Source of the DNA: Clostridium sp. UBA699
GTDB lineage: Bacteria > Bacillota > Clostridia > Clostridiales > Clostridiaceae
Assembly: GCA_002298915.1 (NCBI GenBank)
Contig: DBML01000004.1
Span: forward strand, 45,743-109,742
Length of the DNA: 64,000 nt
Reading direction: 5' to 3'
Shown: positions 1 through 7,908 of the stretch, piece by piece
Layout of the letters: each line of letters begins with the position of its first letter
Position numbering within the stretch: position 1 is the first letter of the stretch
Translations under genes and position numbers: made by a program
The notes under the pieces: generated by a model
Database searches by the model: none
The model's input: only the letters and a program-made list of their open reading frames with translations
What the model was told of the DNA's origin: nothing

Positions 1-411
1 CTGGTTCGTGATGTCCTCCATGTGCCTCTTAACGATCTCCTCGCAGATAACCTTCGTTATCTCCGCTATGCTGATCTTCCAGGGAAGCTCGAGTATCGCG
101 AATTCCTTCTCGTCGGCTATCCTCTTTATCTCATCGGGGACCTTGTCGAAGTACTTGCCCACGTTCAGTATGAGCCCGACTGCGTTCTTTTCTATCAGGC
201 CTTCTATGAGCTCCACGAAGTCCGACAGCTTTTCAGAAACCCCCATTCCCGTGAGTATGATGAGCTCGTCGCTCTGCACATAATCCAGCAGGTCCGGGGT
301 CTCCACCACGTGTACCCATCTGACAATCTTGTAGGTTCCGTTGCTGCCCGCCACAAGCTTCAGTTCCTTCAGCTCAGGCATGCTCAGCAGTTGATCAAAT
401 CTAACGCCCAT
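1..411 (-). CDS. PucR-family transcriptional regulator, N-terminal part (cut by window edge)
   Basis: Only the first 137 codons are in the window; the frame is open to base 1. The protein begins MGVRFDQLLSMPELK and continues with VAGSNG, VRWVHVVETPDLLDYV and ELIILTGMG. This is the pattern of the PucR N-terminal domain found in regulators of purine and amino-compound catabolism, which normally carry a C-terminal helix-turn-helix (outside the window). The ATG at 409-411 follows a GGGAGAG-like ribosome binding site. It lies 103 bases downstream of the aminotransferase gene on the same strand, so it may control or be co-expressed with that gene. The start codon sits inside one arm of a perfect 14-bp inverted repeat. 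The family call is good; the target is unknown. Confidence 0.75.
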   Translation of the reverse strand, partial: MGVRFDQLLSMPELKELKLVAGSNGTYKIVRWVHVVETPDLLDYVQSDELIILTGMGVSEKLSDFVELIEGLIEKNAVGLILNVGKYFDKVPDEIKRIADEKEFAILELPWKISIAEITKVICEEIVKRHMEDITNQ

Positions 412-504
412 ACGATATCTCACTCTCCCAATATTTGTGTGATTCCGACAATTCAATTTTAACATCCATTAAACAATAAATACATAAATAATCGTATGGG
501 CGTT
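403..504 (-). repeat. Perfect 14-bp inverted repeat around the PucR start
   Basis: AACGCCCATACGAT at 403-416 is exactly repeated in inverted orientation at 491-504, with 74 bases between the arms. One arm contains the ATG GGC GTT start of the regulator; the other lies 10 bases after the aminotransferase stop codon. It could be an operator pair, or an mRNA stem that hides the start codon. Confidence 0.8.
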
Positions 505-514
505 CAATTTATAT

Positions 515-1864
515 CTATCCCTCGTAGTATTCGTCAGCTATGTCCAGCGCCTTGTCTATTGCCTTGAAGGCATCCTCAACCTGTTCGGCGTTTATGATGC
601 ACGGAGGTACAACGAGTATCCAGTTCCACCTTATGTCCATGTATAGCCCGTCCGCCAGAAGCGAAGCGTTGACCTTGTCCATTACCTCTCCGCTGCCGTT
701 CCAAGGCACTATAGGCTCCCTTGTCTCGCGGTTCTTGACCAGCTCTATGCAGCCGAAGACACCGATGTTCCTGACGTCGCCAACGGACTTGTGCTTGGCC
801 TTCATGTCCTCCATCCTCTGGAGTATGAGCTTGCCCATCTCCTTGGCGTTTTCGATAACATTCTCTTCCTTGTAGGCCTCGATGTTGGCGACGGCCGCTG
901 CGCATGCCAGCGGGTGCCCGCTGTAGGTGAGCCCGCAGCTTAGGAAGTCGTCCTTTATTGCGTCGAATACCTTGTCGGATACGCACACTGCACCGAGAGG
1001 AAGGTATCCTGAGTTTATGCCCTTGGCCACCGTCATTATGTCCGGCGCAACGTCGAAGTTGTCTACCGCGAACCATTCTCCTGTCCTTCCGAAGCCGCTC
1101 ATGACCTCGTCGTCAATGAACACTATGTTGTATTTTGTGCAGAGGTCCCTGATGCCCTTGTAGTACTCAGGAGGCGGGATGAATATTCCGTTGGAGCCGG
1201 TGACGCCCTCCATTATGAAGGCTGCGATCGTCTTCGGGTCCTCGAACTTTATGACTTCCTCCACGTGCTTAACGCATTCCATGCCGCAAGAGCCGTACTC
1301 CTTGCCGAATATGCATCTGTAGCAGTAAGGGTCGAAGACTCTTACAACGCCAGGCATTCCAGGCTCAACATGGGTCCTTCTAGGCTCTCCAGTGAGTGAG
1401 ATTGCTCCGTAGGTTGCGCCGTGGTAGGAACGGTACCTTGATATGACCTTGAATTTGCCTGTGGCTTTCCTTGCTATCTTGACGGCGTTCTCGTTAGCGT
1501 CCGCTCCGCCGTTGCAGAAGAAGAAGTGGTTGAGACCCTCAGGGGTTACCTCGCTCATCATCTTTGCCAGCGTGCTCCTCGCTTGCACCGCGAGGCTTGG
1601 AGCTGCGTAGCACAGCTTTCCTGCCTGCTCCTGAATTGCTTTTACCACCTTCGGATGCTGGTGTCCGATGTTGAGGTTGACGATCTGGGAATACATGTCC
1701 AGGAACCTCTTGCCGTTTCCGTCCCAGAAGTAGCAGCCTTCCGCTTCTGTTATGACCATAGGCTTGAGCTTAGACTGCACAGACCAGGAATGGATGACAT
1801 GGGCTCTGTCGTTTTTGTAGGTCTCTTCGGCTTCTAGTCTTCTCTTTTCTTCATCTGCATACAT
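515..1864 (-). CDS. Class III pyridoxal-phosphate aminotransferase
   Basis: The 449-residue protein is of full family length. It has the class III (GabT/omega-transaminase) layout: a YHGATYGA segment near residue 147, the DDEVMSGFGRTGEW motif at 251-264 whose acidic residue contacts the cofactor ring, and the Schiff-base lysine in VAKGINSGYLPLGAV (K281). Such enzymes move an amino group between an omega-amino compound such as beta-alanine, taurine or GABA and pyruvate or 2-oxoglutarate. The substrate cannot be fixed from sequence; the length and the CYRCIFGKEYGSCG insert recall taurine- or beta-alanine-pyruvate transaminases. The PucR-type regulator downstream fits a role in catabolism of nitrogen compounds. 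The ATG follows a GAAGGGGAG site. Confidence 0.85.
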   Translation of the reverse strand: MYADEEKRRLEAEETYKNDRAHVIHSWSVQSKLKPMVITEAEGCYFWDGNGKRFLDMYSQIVNLNIGHQHPKVVKAIQEQAGKLCYAAPSLAVQARSTLAKMMSEVTPEGLNHFFFCNGGADANENAVKIARKATGKFKVISRYRSYHGATYGAISLTGEPRRTHVEPGMPGVVRVFDPYCYRCIFGKEYGSCGMECVKHVEEVIKFEDPKTIAAFIMEGVTGSNGIFIPPPEYYKGIRDLCTKYNIVFIDDEVMSGFGRTGEWFAVDNFDVAPDIMTVAKGINSGYLPLGAVCVSDKVFDAIKDDFLSCGLTYSGHPLACAAAVANIEAYKEENVIENAKEMGKLILQRMEDMKAKHKSVGDVRNIGVFGCIELVKNRETREPIVPWNGSGEVMDKVNASLLADGLYMDIRWNWILVVPPCIINAEQVEDAFKAIDKALDIADEYYEG

Positions 1865-2009
1865 TTATGTTCACGCTCCCCTTCATTTATAAGATAATTC
1901 TTGATTTTTATTTTATCTTTTGGCTGGCTCCAAGTATATGTACTTGATGAACATAAATCTTGGGCATATCTACTAAGTCTTCCGACTGATTATTCTGACA
2001 ACTGCGCAC

Positions 2010-2038
2010 TTGACATACCTGCCCTCAAAGGCTATCAT
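2010..2038 (+). promoter_or_regulatory. Sigma-A type promoter for the metallophosphoesterase
   Basis: TTGACA (2010-2015) and TATCAT (2033-2038) are 17 bases apart, close to the housekeeping consensus, 46 bases before the start codon. Confidence 0.65.
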
Positions 2039-2083
2039 TATTAGAACAAAGCCGCATGCGGCGGGCAAGGAGAGGTGAAGGTC

Positions 2084-3025
2084 ATGAAAAAAAGCAAGCT
2101 CAAGTCAGCAGCCCTGCTGGCGGCGGTCCTTATAGTCTGTACGGCTTCCTTCCTGAAAATCCAGGACCTTACCCGCTCAGCGTCGCATACGGACGAGAGC
2201 AGCGCCCTCACCTTCTCGGTCCTAAGCGACGTCCACGCCGACGCCAACAAGCTCAGGACCGCGATCATAGACCTCTACTTCATAAACATGGATGCGGACG
2301 CCATGTTCCTCAACGGCGACATCGTCGACGAGGGCATGCCCGAGCAGTACGGCAGGGTGAAGGGCGTTCTCGAAGAAACCAGGGATCTCCTTCCAGACAT
2401 CGTGATACAGAACATAGGCAACCACGAGTTCTTCAACTACAGGAAGGGGCGCAATACGCTGGCGGACGCGCTGAACTATAGGACGCTCTACTTCCAGTAC
2501 ACAGGCAACCTCTCCGTTTACCACGACGCATGGATAAAGGGCTACCATTTCATTAGCCTGGGCTCGGAGAACGCGAACCTCAAGACTGGAACCAACCCGC
2601 CGAGCGCAGCCGACCTGTCGGAAAACCAGCTCTCCTGGCTCAGCAGGAAGCTCAAGGAGGATTATGAGCCGGGCAAGCCGATATTCGTCTTCCTCCACCA
2701 GCATCTGAAGACAAGCATAGCGGGATGGAAAGGGGTTGTTCAGGACAAGGAGCTCACGGACATACTTTCAGGCTATCCCGAAGTGATACTTTTCACCTCC
2801 CACACCCACGCGCCCCTGGCCAAGGACGGCGTAATCCAGACAGAGCCCTTCGCGATGGTCAACACTGGGGCGGTGGCCTTCATAAACGAGTCCGAGGTTG
2901 GTCCTATCAAAAGGGTTTACAAGGAAAGCCAGGGCCTGTACGTCGAGGTCGTCGGGAACAAAGTTATAATAAACGGAAGGGATTTCGCCAGGAACGAGTG
3001 GATCTTTTCCCGGGAAATAGAATAG
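2084..3025 (+). CDS. Membrane-anchored or exported calcineurin-like metallophosphoesterase
   Basis: The protein starts with a lysine-rich end and a hydrophobic segment (AALLAAVLIVCTASFL), a signal peptide or anchor, so the catalytic domain is probably outside the membrane. The metal-binding motifs come in the usual order: LSDVHAD, LNGDIVDEG, NIGNHEFF and, near the C-terminus, TSHTHAP. The family hydrolyses phosphomonoesters or diesters using two metal ions; the substrate here is unknown. I prefer the ATG at 2084 over the GTG at 2075 because AGGTGA is well spaced only from the ATG. It is one of few plus-strand genes in the left part and is monocistronic, with a good promoter before it and a terminator overlapping its stop codon. 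Confidence 0.8.
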   Translation: MKKSKLKSAALLAAVLIVCTASFLKIQDLTRSASHTDESSALTFSVLSDVHADANKLRTAIIDLYFINMDADAMFLNGDIVDEGMPEQYGRVKGVLEETRDLLPDIVIQNIGNHEFFNYRKGRNTLADALNYRTLYFQYTGNLSVYHDAWIKGYHFISLGSENANLKTGTNPPSAADLSENQLSWLSRKLKEDYEPGKPIFVFLHQHLKTSIAGWKGVVQDKELTDILSGYPEVILFTSHTHAPLAKDGVIQTEPFAMVNTGAVAFINESEVGPIKRVYKESQGLYVEVVGNKVIINGRDFARNEWIFSREIE

Positions 3026-3050
3026 CCGGGCCTGATGGCCCGGCTTTTTT
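3024..3050 (+). terminator. Rho-independent terminator
   Basis: AGCCGGGCC, a TGAT loop and GGCCCGGCT followed by six T. The stem begins inside the stop codon of the phosphoesterase gene. Confidence 0.9.
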
Positions 3051-3054
3051 CCGC

Positions 3055-3477
3055 CTACTCTTGCACTGTTTGCTTTCTTATATCGTTTATGATTTCGTCG
3101 ATGATATCCTTTATCTGGAGTTCCCTCGTTCCTGGGATGTAGATGTTGTGCTTCTGGAGGGGCAGCAGGTACTTTGTGCGCTCCAGCCCGAATACCGCTT
3201 TGGAGATTCTCGATGTGATTTCACCGTTTATGCCCCCGTTGCAGATCACGCCGATGGGACCAATGAGGCAGTCCATTTCACCTGAGCCTATGAACGTGCA
3301 GACGGACTTCTCTCCGCTGACGCTGGTATCTGCTCCGGCTTTGAGCATGTTAGAAGCAGCTGCAGAATTTGTTCCCAGTGCGGTTATATGGACGCTTTCC
3401 CCCAGCTCTTTTCTTATCTTTTTAATTATGGATTGTCCAAGCCCGGCTCCCTGGGCGTCGATAACAGCTATCCTCAC
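3055..3477 (-). CDS. DUF3842 protein, last gene of the lar/nickel operon
   Basis: With the GTG start at 3475-3477, preceded by GGAGTG at proper spacing, the protein has 140 residues. It begins RIAVIDAQGAGLGQSIIKKI, a Rossmann-like beta strand and glycine-rich loop, followed by ITALGTNSAA and GVICNGGINGEIT. Cysteines at 60, 70 and 79 could bind a metal or cluster, but this is not shown. I recognise it as DUF3842, a family without known function that occurs in anaerobic Firmicutes. It lies 77 bases after larB on the same strand; a TATAAT-like element in the gap may give it its own promoter. The position suggests a role near nickel-pincer cofactor synthesis; this is inference. Confidence 0.75.
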   Translation of the reverse strand: MRIAVIDAQGAGLGQSIIKKIRKELGESVHITALGTNSAAASNMLKAGADTSVSGEKSVCTFIGSGEMDCLIGPIGVICNGGINGEITSRISKAVFGLERTKYLLPLQKHNIYIPGTRELQIKDIIDEIINDIRKQTVQE

Positions 3478-3554
3478 CAAAATCACTCCGTTTCTCAAGT
3501 ATTTATTATATATCAAATCCTTCGGAATGAAAATATACAAATACTGAGAACTGT

Positions 3555-4301
3555 TTAGAGCTTGTTGATCATGCTGGCCATGTAGCCCGCGCCGAAGCCG
3601 TTGTCTATGTTGACAACGCTTGTCCCGCTCGCGCAGCTGTTAAGCATCGACAGCAGGGCTGTTATGCCGCCGAAGCTGGCCCCGTAGCCCACGCTTGTGG
3701 GAACGGCTATGACCGGCTTGTCCACGAGGCCTCCGATTACGCTGGGAAGAGCGCCCTCCATTCCCGCCACGGCAATGATGACCTTTGCGCCCCTGATGAC
3801 CTCCAGCTTGCTGAAGAGCCTGTGTATCCCCGCGACGCCCACGTCGTTGATCCTCTCAACCCTGTTGCCGAAGATCTCGGCCGTCACTGCGGCTTCCTCT
3901 GAGACCGGCATGTCGGAGGTTCCCGCCGTAACGACGGCTATATAGGAGTCGGTCAGCGGTATGTCCTTCTTCCTCACAGTGATCGTCCTTGCCAGCTCGT
4001 TGTATTCCGCTTCGCCGCATATCTCCTTCACGGCCTCGTACATCTCGCGGGTGGCCCTTGTGCCCAGTATGCTGTTGTTCTTCGTGTTCATGAAGCCCAC
4101 GATGTCCCTGACCTGGCTTACCGTCTTTCCCTGGCAGTATATGATCTCTGGATACCCGACCCTTATCTCCCTGTGGTTGTCGATCTTTGCGAAGCCTAGC
4201 TCCTTGTAGGGCAGCTCGGCGAACCTTCCGACCGCCTCGTCTATCGAGACGTTGTCGTTCTTGACATCGTGCAGCAGCGCTTTGATTTCCGTTGAATCCA
4301 T
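3555..4301 (-). CDS. larB: LarB, pyridinium-3,5-biscarboxylic acid mononucleotide synthase
   Basis: LarB carboxylates and hydrolyses nicotinic acid adenine dinucleotide, the first step to the nickel-pincer nucleotide (NPN) cofactor. The 248-residue protein has a family-specific N-terminal part followed by a PurE-like (AIR carboxylase) domain from about residue 115: VVTAGTSDMPVSEEAAVTAE, NDVGVAGIHRL, VIIAVAGMEGALPSVIGGL, VIAVPTSVGYGASFGG and NIDNGFGAGYMA. These are the conserved nucleotide and catalytic loops of LarB. It starts two bases after the larE stop, with GGAGG overlapping the end of larE, so it is translated in the same operon as larC and larE. Confidence 0.93.
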   Translation of the reverse strand: MDSTEIKALLHDVKNDNVSIDEAVGRFAELPYKELGFAKIDNHREIRVGYPEIIYCQGKTVSQVRDIVGFMNTKNNSILGTRATREMYEAVKEICGEAEYNELARTITVRKKDIPLTDSYIAVVTAGTSDMPVSEEAAVTAEIFGNRVERINDVGVAGIHRLFSKLEVIRGAKVIIAVAGMEGALPSVIGGLVDKPVIAVPTSVGYGASFGGITALLSMLNSCASGTSVVNIDNGFGAGYMASMINKL

Positions 4302-4302
4302 G

Positions 4303-5112
4303 CTATTGCCCTCCTTCCAGGCCTGCGTTCAGGCTGCCTGTTCTGTAACCCTGCATGTCCAGGGTCACGTACGTGAAGCCGAAACCCTTGAGCTCCGATG
4401 AAATTTCCTGCTGCAGGCGGACATCGAAAAGCCTGCTGAGGTCCTCCTGCGGGACCTCTATTCTCGCCAGGTCCCCGTGGCACCTTACCCTCACCGCCCT
4501 GAAGCCCCTGCCCATGAGGTATTTTTCCGAGTTTTCTATCCTGGAGAACATCTCCTCCTCAATCTTTGTCCCATAGGGTATCCTGGAAAGCAGGCATGCG
4601 TAGGATGGTTTGTCCCAGGTCGGCAGGCCCAGCTCCTTGGAGTATCCCCTGATCTCGCTCTTGCTCAGCCCGCTCTCGAGGAGGGGGCTCCTTACCCCCA
4701 GCTCCCCAAGGGCCCTGAGGCCCGGCCTGTAGTCGTGGATGTCGTCTGCGTTCGTTCCGTCGACAACATGTTCGAAGCCGTTCTCCTCCGCGAAAGCCCG
4801 CACAAGGGAGAACACGGCTTTTTTGCACAGGTAGCACCTGTCGGTTGGATTGTCCTTTATCTCGTCGATGATCCCAGGCACCTCGATGAACTCGTGACGG
4901 ACCCCCATGCCCTCTGCGATCTCCCTCGCTTCAGCGATCTCCCACCTCGGGATGTACGGGGAGACTATCGTGACGGCGACCGCCCTGCTTCCCAGCGCCT
5001 CGCTGGCAGCCTTCAGTAGGAACGTGCTGTCGACTCCCCCGGAGAAGGCCACCGCTGCGCTCCCCAGCCCTTTCATGCAGTTCAAAAGCTTCAAATACTT
5101 ATCGTTCTTCAT
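4303..5112 (-). CDS. larE: LarE, sulfur transferase for nickel-pincer nucleotide synthesis
   Basis: LarE activates a carboxylate of pyridinium-biscarboxylic acid mononucleotide with ATP and puts sulfur in its place. The PP-loop SGGVDS is at about residues 24-29. A CYLC pair lies near 93-96 and a third cysteine in PSYACLLSRIPYG near 173. Single-cysteine LarE proteins give up their own sulfur; the three-cysteine pattern seen here matches the LarE type known to hold a [4Fe-4S] cluster, so this enzyme may be catalytic rather than sacrificial (inference). Of two adjacent ATG codons (5115 and 5112), the second is better spaced from GAGGGA. The gene overlaps the end of larC by 14 bases, which indicates coupled translation. 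Confidence 0.9.
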   Translation of the reverse strand: MKNDKYLKLLNCMKGLGSAAVAFSGGVDSTFLLKAASEALGSRAVAVTIVSPYIPRWEIAEAREIAEGMGVRHEFIEVPGIIDEIKDNPTDRCYLCKKAVFSLVRAFAEENGFEHVVDGTNADDIHDYRPGLRALGELGVRSPLLESGLSKSEIRGYSKELGLPTWDKPSYACLLSRIPYGTKIEEEMFSRIENSEKYLMGRGFRAVRVRCHGDLARIEVPQEDLSRLFDVRLQQEISSELKGFGFTYVTLDMQGYRTGSLNAGLEGGQ

Positions 5113-6324
5113 CATCAAATCCCTCAAGCCTTCTTGTTATTTCATCGTACACGGCCCTTATCGGCACCCCGTTTTCCTTGGCCAGTTTTTTGCAGTCCTC
5201 GTACTCGGGCTTGGAGTTGACCAGCCTGCCCTCGTAGTACGACATTTTCACCGACGCCTTCCCGTAGCGGGTGGCTACCTCGGCGAACCTTCTCTCGAGC
5301 TTCGTCCTGCTGCAGAGCTGCTCCCTGATCCCCAGCGTGCCCGTCTCGAGGAACATGGTCTCCTTGAGCTTTTCCTTGTCCTCTTCCCTGCACAGGACGC
5401 TGAGTATGACGCCCAGCCTCTCCTTTTTCATCAGGATCGGTATCCTGTACACGTCGAGTGCGCCCTGCTCGAACAATTTACCTGCGATATAGCCGAATAT
5501 TTCCGGGTTCATGTCATCCAGGTTGCTTTCGAGGCTGAACACCTCATCCGAGGTGCTTCCGCTGTCAGCTAATGCAGTTTTTTTTTACCGAGGTATGCCC
5601 TGAGGACGTTGGGGATTTCCGTGTCCCTGCCGCCTATGCCGTAACCTACCTTCTCGATCACGAAATCCTTAACCTCGGAGAACTCATCCACTGAGGCAGC
5701 CAGTATCGCGGCCCCGGTCGGGGTCGTAGTCTCGAAAGGCACTACGCCAGCCTTGACGGGGATCCCTTTAAGTATCTCCACGGTCGCGGGCGCGGGGACA
5801 GGGATCATTCCGTGAGCGCATTTCACGAAGCCGCCGCCGAGCTCCACGGCAGACGACATTACCTTGTCTACCTTGAGGAAGTCGAAGCATATGGCCGCCC
5901 CGACTATGTCCACTATCGAGTCCAGTGCCCCGACCTCGTGGAAGTGCACCTCGTGCAGGGGCTTTCCGTGAACCTTTGCCTCCGCTTCCGCCACCTTGCC
6001 GAACATGTCCAGGCTTAGCCTTTTTACGTTGTCGTTCAGCGAGCTCGAGTTTATTATGCTTTCGATGCTGTGGAGGTTCCTGTGCTCATGGTGGTGATGA
6101 TGGTCATCGTGGTGGTCGTGGTGGTGTTTGAGGATGACGTCCACCTTCGTTCCCGATATCCCTTTCCTGCTGTCCCTGTAGACGCTGATCCCGAATTCAT
6201 GGTCAAGGTTCAGCTTCGAAAGCTCGCTTGCCAGGTAGTCCTTTTCCACGCCGAGGTCCAGCATGGCTCCAAGGTTCATGTCCCCGCTTATCCCTGAAAA
6301 ACAATCATAATACAGTATCCTCAT
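5099..6324 (-). CDS. larC: LarC, nickel insertase, read through a -1 frameshift
   Basis: LarC puts nickel into the pincer nucleotide using CTP. The first frame (5569-6324) encodes the N-terminal domain, beginning MRILYYDCFSGISGDMN, with a histidine-rich stretch at about 70-85 (HHHDHHDDHHHHHEH) suited to nickel binding. It ends soon after AAA AAA AAA CTG CAT TAG. The second frame contains the C-terminal domain (VFSLESNLDDMNPEIFGYIAG and on) and has no good start codon of its own. A -1 shift at the A9 run joins the two as KKK-TALADSGSTSDE, giving about 408 residues, the normal full LarC length. A programmed frameshift is known for larC of Lactobacillus plantarum. Both the short LarC1 and full LarC are probably made. 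Confidence 0.9.
5538..5586 (-). promoter_or_regulatory. Programmed -1 frameshift signal in larC
   Basis: The slippery run is nine A (5578-5586 on the minus strand). Twenty bases after it there is a hairpin, AGCACCTC-GGAT-GAGGTGTT (5557 to 5538), eight pairs with one G-U. The spacing is longer than the usual 5-9 bases, so the stimulating role of the hairpin is less sure than the slip site. Confidence 0.75.
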
Positions 6325-6340
6325 GTCAATCTCTCTCCAT

Positions 6341-7102
6341 TCATCTCATAATATTCTTAGTACAGACCGGGCAGCCCTGCAGGGACAAGGGCTTTTCCAG
6401 CCCGCAGCTGTCCAGCAGCTCCCCGTCCTGAAGTATGTCCATCGCGCGGCCGTCCGCTGCGATTTCTCCGTCCTTTATCACCAGGACCCTTCCGCAGGTC
6501 TCCATGACCATGTCAAGGTCGTGGCTGGTGATTATCCTGGTGTGGTCAAAGCCGTTCAGCAGGCCTATGACCCTCCTCCTGGATTTAGGGTCCAGTGCGG
6601 CTGTGGGCTCGTCCATGATAAGCACGTCCGGCTCCATGGACAGGACCGACGCTATGGCAGCGGCCCTCTTCTCGCCGCCCGAAAGCCTTGAAGCTGCCCT
6701 GTCCTTCAGGTGCGATATGCCGACTGCCTCCAGGGCCCTGGCGACCCTTTCCCCTACCTCTTCCTCAGCCATACCGTAATTGCGGGGCCCGAACGCCACA
6801 TCCTCGAAGACCGTAGTCATGAAAAGCTGGTCATCCGGGTCCTGGAAAACCATGCCCAGCCTCTGCCGTATCATGGGAAGGGTCTTCTTCGCAACTCTGA
6901 CGTCCCCTACCAGCACCTCGCCGCTGCAGGGGAAAAGCACCCCCATCAGGAGCATGAGCAGGGTGGACTTTCCGGCGCCGTTCGCGCCAATTATCCCCAC
7001 AGCTTCCCCATGGTGTATCTTGAACGAAACGTCCTTTACCGCGGACTGCCCGCCGGGATAGGAAAACCGCAGGTTCCTCGCTTCGATTTTATGATGGCTC
7101 AT
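6341..7102 (-). CDS. cbiO: Nickel/cobalt ECF transporter ATP-binding subunit
   Basis: This 253-residue ATPase powers the CbiMQO-type transporter. It has Walker A GANGAGKST (39-47), a Q-loop in VFQDPDDQLF, the signature LSGGEKRAA, Walker B VLIMDEPTAALD and the switch histidine in ITSHDLDMV. The VFQDPDDQLF form is typical of ECF transporter ATPases. The C-terminus has an additional CPVC pair. It overlaps the upstream cbiQ gene by four bases (ATGA type) and is followed 16 bases later by larC, so metal uptake and cofactor synthesis are expressed together. Nickel is the probable substrate because the downstream lar genes make a nickel cofactor; cobalt cannot be excluded. Confidence 0.88.
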   Translation of the reverse strand: MSHHKIEARNLRFSYPGGQSAVKDVSFKIHHGEAVGIIGANGAGKSTLLMLLMGVLFPCSGEVLVGDVRVAKKTLPMIRQRLGMVFQDPDDQLFMTTVFEDVAFGPRNYGMAEEEVGERVARALEAVGISHLKDRAASRLSGGEKRAAAIASVLSMEPDVLIMDEPTAALDPKSRRRVIGLLNGFDHTRIITSHDLDMVMETCGRVLVIKDGEIAADGRAMDILQDGELLDSCGLEKPLSLQGCPVCTKNIMR

Positions 7103-7908
7103 CTTGTCACCCCCGTCAAAAATGCCCCAGCCAGCGCGGGCAGGTCGTACAGCCTCGCCGCGGCGAAAAACGCCGCCCAGCCTGCCAGGTATGCTATATC
7201 CTTGAGCTTTACTTTTTCAGTTGCGCCGGTGTTGTATTCCCCGCAAAAGCCCCTCAGCGCCATGGACTGGTACACCCTCTGGGCCCTGTCGAAGGTCCTG
7301 AGCAGGAGCTGCCCTGCGAAAGGTCCCAGGCAGTCAAGCTTCACGCCCTTCTGCCCGGGCGCCCTCAGCGAATACGCCCTCAGCATTTTGGCAAGCTCCT
7401 CTGAAAGGACGGCTATGTACCTGTACGTCAGCAGGAGCTGCAGGACGAAGACCTTGGGGACTCTCATCATCCTCAGGGCCCCGGCGAGCCTGTCCATCCC
7501 CGTCGTGGCTATCAGCAGCAGGCCGGCGACCACGGTCAGGCCGCCTTTTATGAAGATTGACAGGAAGGTAACCCAGCCCCTGGAGAGGGCGAGACCTCCG
7601 ACGACAACCGCCTGCTGGTCAATCAGCGGGTTCAGTATGCCTATGCCGATGATCAGCGGCTCCACCAAAAGGAGCTTCTTAAGCAGCGCTCCGGCCGGCA
7701 GCTCCGCCAGGGACATCACCAGCACCGGATAGAACACGAAGGGCAGGAGGCCGCTTATCTCGTACCTTCCGAACGATGCGACCGCGGCCAGGTATATGAT
7801 TGTGGTCAGCACCTTTGCCAGCGGGTTTATCCTGTGCACCGGGGTTTCACCCCTGGCCAGGTCATCCATCAGCCTGATGCTTAAGATTGATTCCGTTACC
7901 TTCGACAT
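7099..7908 (-). CDS. cbiQ: Nickel/cobalt ECF transporter transmembrane subunit
   Basis: The 269-residue protein is the coupling membrane subunit. Four to six hydrophobic segments are visible (for example LTTIIYLAAVASFG, GLLPFVFYPVLVMSLA and FVLQLLLTYRYIAVL). The coupling helices that contact the ATPase are represented by the segment from EELAKMLRAYSLRAPG to RTFDRAQRVYQSMALRGF; the ALRGF part is characteristic of CbiQ. It overlaps cbiM at its start by 13 bases and cbiO at its end by four, so the three are translationally coupled. Confidence 0.88.
   Translation of the reverse strand: MSKVTESILSIRLMDDLARGETPVHRINPLAKVLTTIIYLAAVASFGRYEISGLLPFVFYPVLVMSLAELPAGALLKKLLLVEPLIIGIGILNPLIDQQAVVVGGLALSRGWVTFLSIFIKGGLTVVAGLLLIATTGMDRLAGALRMMRVPKVFVLQLLLTYRYIAVLSEELAKMLRAYSLRAPGQKGVKLDCLGPFAGQLLLRTFDRAQRVYQSMALRGFCGEYNTGATEKVKLKDIAYLAGWAAFFAAARLYDLPALAGAFLTGVTR

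Noticed and set aside
2041..2268. Open frames on the minus strand opposite the phosphoesterase
   Set aside because: They are shadows of a GC-rich gene and have no start signals.
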